From the NCBI GenBank assembly GCA_033398695.1, contig CM065815.1, positions 105,552,501-105,616,500 on the forward strand: a stretch of 64,000 nucleotides of DNA, written 5' to 3'. Positions 47,048-57,818 of the stretch are shown one piece after another. Source of the DNA: Orobanche coerulescens (Eukaryota > Streptophyta > Magnoliopsida > Lamiales > Orobanchaceae). The notes under the pieces were generated by a model. It made no database searches. It was not told the origin of the DNA and was given only the letters and a program-made list of their open reading frames with translations. The position numbers were made by a program, and so were the translations under genes. The stretch's first letter is position 1. The number at the start of each line of letters is the position of its first letter.

Positions 47048-47475
47048 TAGCGCACGCTAGGTTTCCCTGGTAGCGCACGCTAACCAAGTGTGAGTAGCGC
47101 AGGCTACCCTTGTGTGTGGCGCACGCTACGCCTGCTGGGCAGTGAGCCTACTAGACTTTGGAACGGGGCATTAGCGAACTCCAATGGTAGGGTAACGTAC
47201 GCTATTGGAGTAGACTAGCGCACGTTAAGTAGTATGGTGGCGCGATTGCGATAGGACAGTGAAGATAGTAAGGTTCTGGACTGCAAGTGTTATGGGGTAA
47301 CACACGCTATTTCTGGAGTTAGCGCGCGCTAGTAACGATGAATAATGCACGCTAACCATTACGGGTAATGCACGCTAGCGCGACCAATGTAGAAAGATCG
47401 GCACCGCCTTTCAAAGGCGGTAGGCTGCTTTTAAGCCAGATAGCGAATGCTACACTTTGCCCGTAGCGCGCGCTA
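47048..47475. repeat. Palindrome array of D LTR 1, 14 copies
   Basis: Starts at 47048, 47071, 47095, 47117; 47172, 47193, 47216, 47238; 47298, 47320, 47344, 47366; 47441, 47464. Spacing inside groups is 21-24; group starts are 124 and 126 bp apart. The TATA box follows 12 bp after the last copy. Confidence 0.92.
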
Positions 47476-47487
47476 TTCATCGCCCAG

Positions 47488-47495
47488 TATATATA
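47488..47495 (+). promoter_or_regulatory. TATA box of D LTR 1
   Basis: TATATATA in CCCAGTATATATAGGACTG; identical context in the other two D LTRs (near 50886 and 58448). Confidence 0.75.
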
Positions 47496-48853
47496 GGACT
47501 GCATGGCTTATATTTCGTCATTTTCGTCCTTCCCTCCTCTCTCCTCCAGCGACGGGCGACCTAGGGTTTAGAAGAGTGCGGTTTTTCACCTGATATCATC
47601 ATCCAATCGCATTCTGAAGTTCCTAACGTGGAGTTATTAACATCTTAACGCCTGCTACCGTCCGAATTTAGGGAATTTATGCTCCTAGTTTCGGGATTTT
47701 GGGTTTTTCTTGCAACTTTATTACTTAAGGCCCCTGATTGACCTTGATTTGTGTTGCATTAAGATGTTATAACCATAATCCCTTGTTCTTGTTGAAATTC
47801 TTGGGTTAAAATCTGAGCCTTCGTTCGTAGTTGGGGCATCGTCCATGTTGTCCGCATGGTGTTCGGCTGTTTTCCCTAAGTGTAAAACGTAGGGAGATTC
47901 TTTCGTTTCAGTCGTATTGTGCCTAATATGGCCTTGTGTTATGCTAGGGTCAGGTCGTTGAGGAAGGTCAGACCTCATGTTCCTCAGTTCATTGTTTCTT
48001 GTGTTGTTCCAACTAAGGCAAGTACTTTGATTGTGTTTAATGTACTTTGTGTGAATATGTCGAAAATGTGATTTTATGAAAAGTGGTAATTTCAGAAAAT
48101 GTGATTTGTGCCATTTCGTGAAAAAGTGATGATTTCTGAAAGTGCGACATATGGTCGTGTACCAAGTAAAACCAGTTAGGGTCCCCTGGGTTCCGTAGAC
48201 CGAGGCTTCTGCGCTTCACTTGGTAGGGTTGTACAGCCAGAGGGGCCTGACGAGGTCTCTTTGGAGAGTGGTATGTATCTCGCGTGAGGTATAGTACCAA
48301 TATAGCCCCCATTGTTTTGTGATAATGATCGTGGTATAGTATTCTGGAATATTTGAAATAGCATCGTGGTTTGGTTATTTATTCATTGTTGTACATATTC
48401 TAGAATCATTGTACTTGCACCGGCTATTGCTGACCCCTTATGGGTGAATACTTGTTCTGTATTCAGGTACAGGTCCGGAAGGCGATACGGCACAGGACAG
48501 ACATGAGCTTGATGGGCAGCAGTGATGTCATGTGTCATTCTCGAGTTGTGGTTGTTTTGTTTGAGATGAATAGTGGTTTGTTTTGTACTCGCGCGAGTAT
48601 CGTCATGTAATGTATATTTGGTGTGCTATGTGGGTCGTTTGATAAATGACGTTGTATCGGTCATAGTACCTTGGAACAATGTGTCGTTTGTTGTGATGTT
48701 GAGTTGTTTTAAAGGGATTGTTGTTAACATTTCATGTATTTCGTTAGTGGAAACTGTTAATGAGATTTTGTGTCGTCTCAGCCGGGTAGGTTCTCCAAAA
48801 AGAATCTACGGTGCTGTAATAACCCTGTATATCATGGGGGTCATTACGAATTT

Positions 48854-48865
48854 TGGTATCGGAGC
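48854..48865 (+). other. tRNA-Met primer-binding site of D copy 1
   Basis: TGGTATCGGAGC shortly after the LTR end at about 48848. Matches the site at 53052-53063. Confidence 0.87.
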
Positions 48866-49085
48866 CCAAAGTTTATGGATACCTAGGTTGTCGGTATTTT
48901 TTAGAGTCTGTTAAAGTTGAGCCGGTTGTTTGTTTCCGACATCACTAGCTGCTGCCATTTCGGGCTGTCTGTGTTGGAAGTCCCTTCGGATGATAGTTAT
49001 TCCCTCTTGTAGAGAGTGATTACTAATATAATTGTGTAACTTATTGTTGCGATCATCCACTGACTGAACTGTTTGTTTCTCCAGT
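48866..49085 (+). other. Leader of D copy 1 with splice-acceptor-like end
   Basis: Non-coding. It ends CTGTTTGTTTCTCCAG followed by TATG, a strong 3' splice-site look two bases before the gag start. Same in copy 2. Confidence 0.5.
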
Positions 49086-50690
49086 ATGTTGTGAGATAGA
49101 GCTAATCGTCAACGCGGTCAGGGCCGTGGTAGGGGAGTGGTGCCCGAACCAGAGATGTTCTTATCTGATTCGGCACCTCATTCTGTGACCAATTTAGACC
49201 CAAACCTATCAGGAGATACTGATGCGAGTACAGAAGTAGAAGTACCTAATGTGCTTCAACAAGTCGTGACTCAAGTGCATCAACTGGCCCAAGTGGTGCA
49301 GAATATTCATGCTAGCAAGGCTACTGAGGATCGATGTCTATGAGAAGTCATGAAGATGAATCCTTCCAGATTCAATGGTTCCGGTGATGCGAACAACTGG
49401 GATCATTGGTTAATTGAGCTGGAGAAGATAATTGATGGTATTGGCTGTCCTGAAGCCAAGAAGGTCCCAATTGCTCAATACCTAACAGTTGATGATGCTT
49501 CTGATTGGTGGCGAGCCGTTAAGCCTAAGGACCGTGTTGCCACTTGGGAAGAATTTAAAGATTGAATGGAAGCACAGTATTTCCCGTCACCTGTACGGTT
49601 ATCTAGAGTTGGTGAATTCTTCAGAGCTCAACCCGAGGATATTCCTATCTCTGAGGCAATCAAGACATTCAACAAGCAGCTAGTATATGTTCAAGATCAA
49701 ATTCGAGACGAAGTGGCTAAAATACTTCATTTTGATGCTAGAATGAATCCTGAAGTTCGGAAGTACATGGCGGGTTTTTCATGTGCTACGCTGAGAGAGT
49801 ATCAGTATAGAGCCCTTTTGTATGAGATGGTGACGATACCGGTACAGGCAACTCCTGGTCCGAAGAAGCCAAAGTTTTCTGGCAGTTTTTGAGGAAGCGG
49901 ATCGCGTAGGCCTCAACCCTCTGTGAAGTCTTCCATTGGTTCACCTCAGTCCAGTGGAGGAGTACGAAAAGTCTGTTTTAATTGTGGGAATCCTGGGCAT
50001 GTCAGTTCTCATTGTATATTTCGCCCCGTTGATTATTTTAAGTGTGGGAAGCAGGGACATCGAGCGTCATACTGTGAGACAGCGAGTAGAGTCTTTGCTG
50101 GTCATTCTCCTACTCCAACAGTTATAGTTGTGGGTCAACCAACTTCGAGTGTCGGACGCAGCAGCGGCAGAGGAAGAGCCAGGGATAAAGATACCCCAAG
50201 CACTGGGTCAGCTCCACCTCGATTGTATGAAATGAGACGAACTGACGATGTTGGGGCTGCGACTACGTCAGGTATTGTTTATATTTATATGCACCCGGTA
50301 GATGTATTGTTTGATTCTGGGGCTACTCATTCCTTTATATCGTTGTCTTGCATGCATCGTTTGAGTCTTAATGGCCTATTTGTGTGTGAACCATTTATTG
50401 TTCGATTACCAAGTGGGGAAAGAATAGTTGGAGATCAAGAGATCATAAATTGTCCAATAACTATCGATGGTAAAGATTGGCCGTCCGACTTAATTGTAAT
50501 TGATATGAAGGGAGAGGATTTAATTTTGGGCGACAATTGGTTAGACCGTCTTGGGGCGGTAGTGGATTACCATCGAAAGACAATCTCAATCATCGCACAA
50601 GATGGGACCGAACATGTCTTTGAAGGACAGAAAATAAGCACTCCAGGAAAAATTATCCGTGCCATGAGGGCGATAAAGTTAATGCGACAA
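49086..50690 (+). pseudogene. gag: Gag and protease of D copy 1; pol deleted
   Basis: ATG 49086-49088, but codon 3 is TGA (copy 2 has Arg), so translation from this ATG stops at once. The gag core is recognisable: NPSRFNGSGDANNWDHWL, then TGA at 49563-49565 before MEAQYFPSPVRLSRVGEFF. It is followed by two zinc knuckles, CFNCGNPGHVSSHC and YFKCGKQGHRASYC (about 49974-50073). Protease is intact in motif with DSG at 50313-50321 (LFDSGATHSF) and LILGDNWLDRLGA. After [12 protein letters not shown] the sequence jumps at about 50690 into the middle of an LTR, so RT, RNase H and integrase are gone. Confidence 0.88.
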
Positions 50691-50694
50691 GTGT

Positions 50695-50872
50695 TAACGC
50701 ATGCTATTTTTGGAGTTAGCGCGCGCTAATAGCGATGAATAACGCACGCTAACCATTACGGGTAATCCACGCTAGCGCAACCAATGTAGAAAGCTCGGCA
50801 CAGCCTTTCAAAGGCGGTGGGCTGCTTTTAAGCCCGATAGCGCACGCTACACTTTGCTCGTAGTGTGCGCTA
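50695..50872. repeat. Palindrome array remnant of D LTR 2, six copies
   Basis: One group of four (spacing 22, 23, 23) and a final pair (23). Upstream groups were lost with the deletion that fused gag to this LTR. Confidence 0.88.
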
Positions 50873-52214
50873 ATCATCGCCCAGTATATATAGGACTGTA
50901 TGGCTTATATTTCGTCATTTTCGTCCTTCCCTCATCTCTCCTCCAGCGACGGGCGACCTAGGGTTTAGAAGAGTGCGGTTTTTCACCTGATATCATCATC
51001 CAATCGTGTTTTGAAGTTCCTAAGGCGGAGTTATCAGCATCTTAACGCCTGCTACTGTCCGGATTTAGGTAATTCATGCTAAAACCCTAGTTTCGGGATT
51101 GGGGGTTTTTCTTCCAACTTTATTACTTAAGGCCCCTGATTGACCTTAATTTGTGTTGGATTGGGATGATATAACCATAATTCCTTGTTCTTGTTGAAAT
51201 TCTTGGGTTAAAATCTGAGCCTTCGTTCGTAGTCGGGGCATGACCCATGTTGTCCGCATGGTGTTCGGCTGTTTGCCCTAAGGGTAAAACTTAAGGAGAT
51301 TCTTTCATTTCAGTCGTATTGTGCGTAATATGGCCTTGTGTTATGCTAGGGTCAGATCATTGAGGAAGGTCAGACCTCAGGTTCCTCAGTTCATTATTTC
51401 TTCTGTTGTTCCAACTAAGGCAAGTACTTTGATTGTGTTTAATGTACTTCGTGTGAATATGTGGAAAATGTGATTCTATGAAAAGTGGTCATTTCAGAAA
51501 ATGTGATTTGTGCCATTTCATGAAAAAGTGATGATTTCTGAAAGTGCGACATGTGGTCGTGTCCCAAGTAAAACCAGTGAGGGTCCCCTGGGTTCCGTAG
51601 ACCGAGGCTTCTGCGGTTCACTTGGTAGGGTTGTACATCCAGAGGGGCCTGACGAGGTCTCTTTGGGGAGTGGTATGTATGTCGCGTGAGGTATAGTACC
51701 AGTATAGCCCCCATTGTTTTGTGATAATGATCGTGGTATAGGATTTTGGAATATTTGAAATGGCATCGTGGTTTGGTTATTTATTCATTGTTGTACATAT
51801 TCTAGAATCATTGTACTTGCACCGGCTATTGCTGAACCCTTGTGGGTGAATACTTGTTCTGTATTCAGGTACAGGTTCAGAAGGCAATACGACACAGGGC
51901 AGACATGAGCTTGATGGGCAGCAGTGATGTCATATGTCATTCTCGAGTTGTGGTTGTTTTGTTTGAGATGAATAGTGGTTTATTTTGTACTCGCACGAGT
52001 ACCATCATGTAATGTATATTTGGTGTGCTATGTGGTCGTTTGATAAATGACGTTGTATCGGTCATAGTACCTTGGAACAATGTGTCATTTGTTGTGATGT
52101 TGAGTTGTTTTAAAGGGACTGTTGTTAACATTTCATGTATTTCGTGAGTAGAAACTATTAATGAGATTTTGTGTTGGTCTAAGCCAGGTAGGTTCTCCAA
52201 AAAGAATCTACGGC

Positions 52215-53007
52215 CACTACAAAAAAAACAGTTTTTACCGACGCCATTTACCGATGCCCGTACCCGCCGTTGTTAAACTTATAATTTACCGACACCATTA
52301 CTGACGCCCGTTATTTAATTGATTTACCGACGCCATTGCCGACGACCGGTTCGCAGACTTATTTTTTTTCTTTTTTTCACAATTAACGGCGCCGTTAACC
52401 GACGCCATTTACCGACGACCTTACCTACGCCACTTCGGCGTTGGTAAATTTTTATTATTATCTTTTTTTCTTTTTTCACAATTAACGACGCCATTTACCG
52501 ATTTCATTTTGGCGTTGGTAATTTATTTTTTTTTTAATTTAACGACGCCGTTTACCGACGTCGGTATATTTTTTACACTATCTCGTATCGAAAAAACAGT
52601 AGTGTTTTATGTGGTTTATAAACCAAAATCTTTCTCAACCATTTGAAATTGAATGGAGCCTGAACCTGACCCGCCCGGACCCGGACCCGACCCGCCCGGA
52701 CCTGGACCTGACCGAACCTGACCCGCCTGAGCCCGGACCTAACCCTCCTGAGCCCCGCCTGAGCCCGGACGTGACCCGCCTGAGTCGTGACCTGAGTTTT
52801 TTAGATTTTTTTATTTTTAATTTAACAACGCCAAAAATGGCGTCGGTAAATAGCGGCGTCGATAATAGCGTCGGTAAAAAATTACCGTCGAGCATTTTTC
52901 CAACGGCAGATTACCGTCGGTAATGTCGTCGGTATATTTTTTACCGACGATATTTTCTGTTTTACCAACGGCGTTTGGCGTCGGTAAAAACTATTTTTTT
53001 TGTAGTG
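52215..53007. mobile_element. Non-autonomous CACTA (En/Spm) element, 793 bp
   Basis: Termini CACTACAAAAAAAACAG and ...TTTTTGTAGTG are inverted repeats with the CACTA signature. GGC flanks both sides (52212-52214 and 53008-53010), the 3-bp duplication expected for CACTA. The homologous empty site in the other D LTRs reads CTATGGCGCTG (59766). Subterminal regions contain many TTACCGACG units in both orientations, probable transposase-binding repeats. The centre (about 52667-52790) is a GC-rich minisatellite of GACCCGCC-type units; the proline-rich frame across it is a by-product. No transposase, so it needs an autonomous partner. Confidence 0.92.
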
Positions 53008-53051
53008 GGCGTTGTAATAACCTTGTATATCATGGGGGTCGTTACAGATTT

Positions 53052-53063
53052 TGGTATCGGAGC
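53052..53063 (+). other. tRNA-Met primer-binding site of D copy 2
   Basis: TGGTATCGGAGC five bases after the LTR end at 53046. Confidence 0.88.
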
Positions 53064-53283
53064 CCAAGGTTTATGGATACCTAGGCTGTCGGTATTTTTT
53101 TGAGTCTGTTAAAGTTGTGCTGGTCATTTGTTTCTGACATCACTAGCTGCTGCCATTTCGGGCTATCTGTGCTGGAAGTCCCTTCGGATGATAGTTATTC
53201 CCTCTTGTAGAGAGTGATTACTAATATAATTGTGTAACTTATTGTTGCGATCATCCCCTTACTGAACTGTTTGTTTCTCCAGT

Positions 53284-54738
53284 ATGTTGCGAGGTAGAGC
53301 TAATCGTCAACGCGGTCGAGGCCGTGGTAGGGGAGTGGTGCCCGAACCCGAGATGTCCGTATCTGATTCGGCACCTCATTTTGTGACCAATTCAGACCCA
53401 AACCTATCAGGAGATACTGATGCGAGTACAGAAGTGGAAGTACCTAATGTGCTTCAACATGTCATGACTCAAGTGCATCAACTGGCCCAAGTGGTGCAGA
53501 ATATTCATGCTAGCAAGGCTATTGAGGATCGATGGCCACAAGAATCCATGAAGATGAATCCTTCCAGATTCAATGGTTCCGGTGATGCGAACAACTGGGA
53601 TCATTGGTTAATTGAGCTGGAGAAGATATTTGATGGTATTGGCTGTCCTGAAGCCAAGAAGGTCCCAATTGCTCAATACCTAACAGTTGATGATACTTCT
53701 GGTTGGTGGCGAGCCGTTAAGCCTAAGGACCGTGTTGCCACTTGGGAAGAATTTAAAGATTGAATGGAAGCACAGTATTTCCCGTCACCTGTACAGTTAT
53801 CTAGAGTTGGTGAATTCTTCAGAGCTCAACCCGAGGATATTCCTATCTCTGAGGCAATCAAGACATTCAACAAGCAGCTAGTATATGTTCAAGATCAAGT
53901 TTGGGACGAAGTGGCTAAAATACTTCATTTTGATGCTAGAATGAAACCTGAAGTTCGGAAGTACATGGCGGGTTTTTCGTGTGCTACGCTGAGAGAGTAT
54001 CAGGATAGAGCGCTTGCGTATGAGATGGTGACGATACCGGTACAGGCAACTCCTGGTCCGAAGAAGCCAAAGTTTTCTGGCAGTTTTCGAGGAAGTGGAT
54101 CGCATAGGCCTCAACCCTCTGTGCAGTCTTCCATTGGTTCACATCAGTCCAGTGGAGGAGTACAGAAAGTCTGTTTTAATTGTGGGGATCTGGGGCATGT
54201 CAGTTCTCGTTGTACATTTCGCCCCATTGATTGTTTTAAGTGTGGGAAGTAGGGACATCAAGCGTCATACAGTGAGACCACGAGTAGAGTCTTTGCTGGT
54301 CAGACTTCTACTCCAACAGTTACAGTTGTGGGTCAACCAACTCCGAGTTTCGGACGCGGCAGTGGCAGAGGAAGAGCCGGGCATAAAGATACCCCAAGCA
54401 CTTGGTCACCTCCACCTCGATTGTATGAAATGAGACGAACTGATGATGTTGGGGCTGCGACTGCATCAGGTATTGTTTATATTTATATGCACCCGGTAGA
54501 TTTATTGTTTTATTTTGGGGCTACTCATTCCTTTATATCGTTGTCTTGCGTGCATCGTTTGAGTCTTAATGGCCTGTTTGTGTGTGAACCATTTATTGTT
54601 GGATTACCAAGTGGGGAAAGAATAGTTGGAAATCAAGAGATCATAAAGTATCCTATAACTATCGATGGTAGAGATTGGCCGTCCCACTTAATTGTAATTG
54701 ATATGAAGGGAGAGGAATTTTGGGGGACAATTGGTTAG
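53284..54738 (+). pseudogene. gag: Gag and protease of D copy 2
   Basis: ATG 53284-53286 (MLRGRANRQRGRGRGRG), placed directly after the TTTCTCCAG splice-acceptor-like site. The gag core ends at TGA 53761-53763, the same position as in copy 1. It resumes in frame with MEAQYFPSPVQLSRVGEFF, zinc knuckles CFNCGDLGHVSSRC and CFKCGK-stop-GHQAS (TAG at 54250-54252). The protease motif reads LFYFGATHSF, so the catalytic Asp is lost (TAT TTT at 54511-54516 where copy 1 has GAT TCT). A short deletion at about 54715 then shifts the frame before RT. Confidence 0.88.
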
Positions 54739-54857
54739 ACCATCATGGGGCAGTAGTGGATTATCATCGAAAGACAATCTCGATCATTGCGCAGGATGGG
54801 ACTGAACATATCTTTGAAGGATAGAAACTAGGCACTTCAGGAAAAATTATTCGTGCC

Positions 54858-56440
54858 ATGAGGGCGATAAAGTTAATGCGACAAGGCTGTGTTGGCTATT
54901 GGTCTTACGCAATGAAGACAGAAACTGTTGAGGTTCAGTTATCCTCTATTCCGGTTGTGAATGGGTTTCCAGACGTGTTCCCATATGATTTACCTGGATT
55001 ACCACCACATCGTGATGAAGAATTTATTATTGAGCTCGAAGCTAACACAGTACCAATATCTAAAGCGCCCTACAGAATGGCCCCATCGGAAATGCAAGAG
55101 TTGAAGAAGCAACTAAGCGACTTGTTGGACAAAGGTTATATTCGGCCTAGTGCCTCTCCTTGGGGCGGTCCAGTGTTGTTTATAAGGAAGAAAGATGGAT
55201 CCTTACGATACTATCGTGAGTTGAACAAACTTACTATTAAGAACAAGTATCCGCTACCACGGATCGATGATCTATTCGGTCAACTGCAAGGAGCTACAGA
55301 TTTCTCAAAGATTGACATGAGGTCGGGATATTATCAGCTCTGAATTTAGGATTCGGATATTTCAAAAATGCATTTCGAATGAGGTATGGGCATTACGAGT
55401 TCGTAGTCATGCCATTTGGTTTGACTAATGCCCCGGTGGTGTTTATGCAGCTCATGAGTAAGATCTTTATCAAATATCTGGATAAATTAGTAGTGGTGTT
55501 CATCGATGATATCTTAGTCTATTCTAGGAGTGAAACGGAACATGCTGAGCACCTAAGGATAGTATTGAGCATTTTGAGGGCTAACCGGCTCAATGCTAAA
55601 TTCTCTAAGTGCGAGTTTTGGTTGAAGGAAGTTGCTTTTCTTGTCCATATTATATCAACGGAGGGTGTTCGAGTGGATCCTCAGAAAATTGAAGCAGTTT
55701 TAGCATGGGAACCCCCACGGAATGTCAGGGAAGTTCAGAGTTTTCTAGGATTAGCTGACTATTATCGTCGATTTGTCGAGGGTTTCTCGAAGATTGCCCG
55801 ACCACTCACCCAACTACTACAGAAAACTCAGAAGTTTGAATGGAATGACGAGTGTTGGAAGAGTTTCGATGAGTTGAAGAAAAGACTGACAACGTCACCA
55901 GTTCTAGCCTTACCACAGGGGACGGAGGGTTTTGTTATTTATAGTGATGCCACTAAACAAGGATCGGGGTGCATATTGATGCAAAACGAGAGAGTAGTAG
56001 CTTATGCATCTCGACAATTAAAGCCATCTGAGATGAATTACCCTACTCATGATCTTGAGTTAGCCGCTTTGGTGTTTGCGTTGAAAATTTGGAGGCACTA
56101 TTTGTATGGTTCTTCTCGTTGGGTGTATACAGACCATAAGAGTTTGAAATATATTTTTACTCAGAAGGAGCTTAATATGCGTCAACGGCGATGGCTAGAA
56201 TTGATTAAAGATCATGATCTCGATATTCTTTACCATCCTGGTAAAGCGAATGTCGTTGTCGATGCTTTGAGCCGCAAGTCGACCGTGTTACAAAGATTGG
56301 AATTACTTACCGTCCAACTGAGGCTCGGACAAGAACTATTTGATTTGGAAATTGAAATTTGGCCCCAAGTAACTCAAGGACAGTTACGACTCCTTGAGGT
56401 CACATCCTCCGTGATTGAAGACATTAAGTCCAAACAGTGA
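54858..56440 (+). pseudogene. Reverse transcriptase and RNase H of D copy 2
   Basis: [23 protein letters not shown] start, [18 protein letters not shown], then a short in-frame loss removing the LCID-type residues before [32 protein letters not shown] followed by stops (about 55341-55378), [16 protein letters not shown] and FIDD at 55499-55510. RNase [55 protein letters not shown]. The second frame ends at TGA 56438-56440 and continues in frame into integrase. Confidence 0.9.
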
Positions 56441-56449
56441 GATGACCCT

Positions 56450-57790
56450 TTGTTCGTACAGCTTCGAGAAAATGTCGTTCAAGGAAAAGCACCTGGATTC
56501 ATAATATATGAAGACGGTGCTCTCCGACTTCAAGGTAGGATGTGTGTACTTAATCAGCATGATCTCAAGCATATGATTTTAAGTGAAGCACATTCTACTC
56601 CATACTCGATTCATCCGGGTACGAGTAAAATGTACAAAGACTTGAAGAAAAATTTTTGGTCGCCAAATATGAAGAAAGACGTAGTAGAGTTCGTGTCGAA
56701 ATGTTTGACTTGTCAACAAGTTAAAGCTGAACATCATAGACCTGCCGGGAAATTACAACCGTTGCCAATCCCATAATGGAAGTGGGAAGATATCATGATG
56801 GATTTTATTGTGGGAATGCCAAGGATGCAAACTGGGATGAATATGATTTAGGTAATCGTTGATCGACTAACCAAATCAGCACTTTTTCTGGGCATTAAAG
56901 ATACCTGGGGACCGGAGAGATTGGCTCGCTTATTCGTTACAGGAATTGTGAGACTCCATGGTACCCCAAAAAGTATTGTTTCGAATCGTGATGGTCGTTT
57001 TGTATCACACTTTTAGCAAGCAGTACATCGAGCCCTTGGTACTAAACTAAATTTCAGTACCGCTTATCACCCGCAGACGGATGGACAGTCGGAGAGAACC
57101 ATCCAAACATTGGAATACATGTTGAGGGCGTGTGCGTTGGATTAGAAAGAAGATTGGGAGATTCATTTACCATTGGTTGAATTCGCGTATAATAATAGTT
57201 GGCATAGTTCGTTCGAAATGGCTCCATTCAAAGCACTATATGGAAGACGGTGTAGATCGCCGACTTGTTGGGACGAGCCATACGAACTACTTGGAGTAGA
57301 ACCAGACTTGATAATTCAAACAAGGGAGAAGATTGTGTTGATCCAGCAGCAATTGTTAATAGCCCAGAGTCGACAGAAGTCGTTTGCCAACGTTCGACGT
57401 CGACCACTAGAGTTTCAGACGGGCTATCATGTATTATTGAAGGTGTCCCCAACGCATGGAATTCTTCGGTTCGTTAAATAGGGGAAGCTTAGACCTCGTT
57501 ATATTGGACCTTTTGAGATCCTGGAGAGATTAGCTGAGGTGGCTTGTCGACTAGCGTTACCTCCAACGCTTAGTCACGTTCATAATGTGTTCCATGTTTC
57601 GCAATTGAGTAAGTACATCCCCGACCCCAGTCACGTTATTGATTACAAGGAGATTGAAGTTAATGATGATGTTACATACGATGAGCAACCAGTAGCCATA
57701 TCGGGGCGACAAGTGAAACAATTGCTACCTGGGAAACTGAAGATAGTATGCGTTCCCGATACCCTAAACTTTTTGAATCTTAAGTTTTGA
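56450..57790 (+). pseudogene. Integrase of D copy 2
   Basis: Zinc-binding HSTPYSIHPG...CLTCQQ, then stops at 56774-56776 and further down. In the core the expected VSDRDGRF reads VSNRDGRF (AAT at 56984-56986), losing a catalytic Asp; [10 protein letters not shown] is intact. The tail reaches SQLSKYIPDPSHVIDYKEIEV, but between RQVKQL and the final ETEDSMRSRY-like end about 60 bp are missing compared with gypsy-1. This removes most of the chromodomain-like tail and shifts the frame. Clearly dead. Confidence 0.88.
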
Positions 57791-57794
57791 GACG

Positions 57795-57818
57795 AAATTT
57801 CTTTTTAGGGGGTAAGGG
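57795..57818 (+). other. Polypurine tract of family D
   Basis: GACGAAATTTCTTTTTAGGGGGTAAGGG-type context ends just before the 3' LTR start TGTAATATCC at 57819. Confidence 0.82.

Larger units (their letters stand above)
46951..48848 (+). repeat. LTR 1 of family D, missing its first ~88 bp
   Basis: Aligns with 57907-59806. Array at 47048-47475, TATA box at 47488-47495, a perfect 19-bp palindrome ACCGCCTTTCAAAGGCGGT at 47403-47421, and the ACCCCTTATGGGTGAATAC block near 48433. The left edge joins element C at a short ATTGGA-type homology. Confidence 0.87.
50691..53046 (+). repeat. LTR 2 of family D, 5' truncated, with CACTA insertion
   Basis: Begins about 430 bp into the LTR, inside the palindrome array (50695, 50717, 50740, 50763; 50838, 50861), TATA box near 50886, and ends GTCGTTACA at 53046. 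A CACTA element at 52215-53007 interrupts it. It serves as 5' LTR of copy 2. Confidence 0.87.

Noticed and set aside
47721..48364. Repeated minus-strand frames in D LTRs (also 51439-51766 and 58995-59322)
   Set aside because: Similar in all three LTRs only because the LTRs are copies; no protein signature, and the strand is antisense to the element.
52609..52923. Proline/aspartate-rich 104-codon frame in the CACTA element
   Set aside because: A translation of the GC-rich minisatellite; the frame ends in subterminal repeats.
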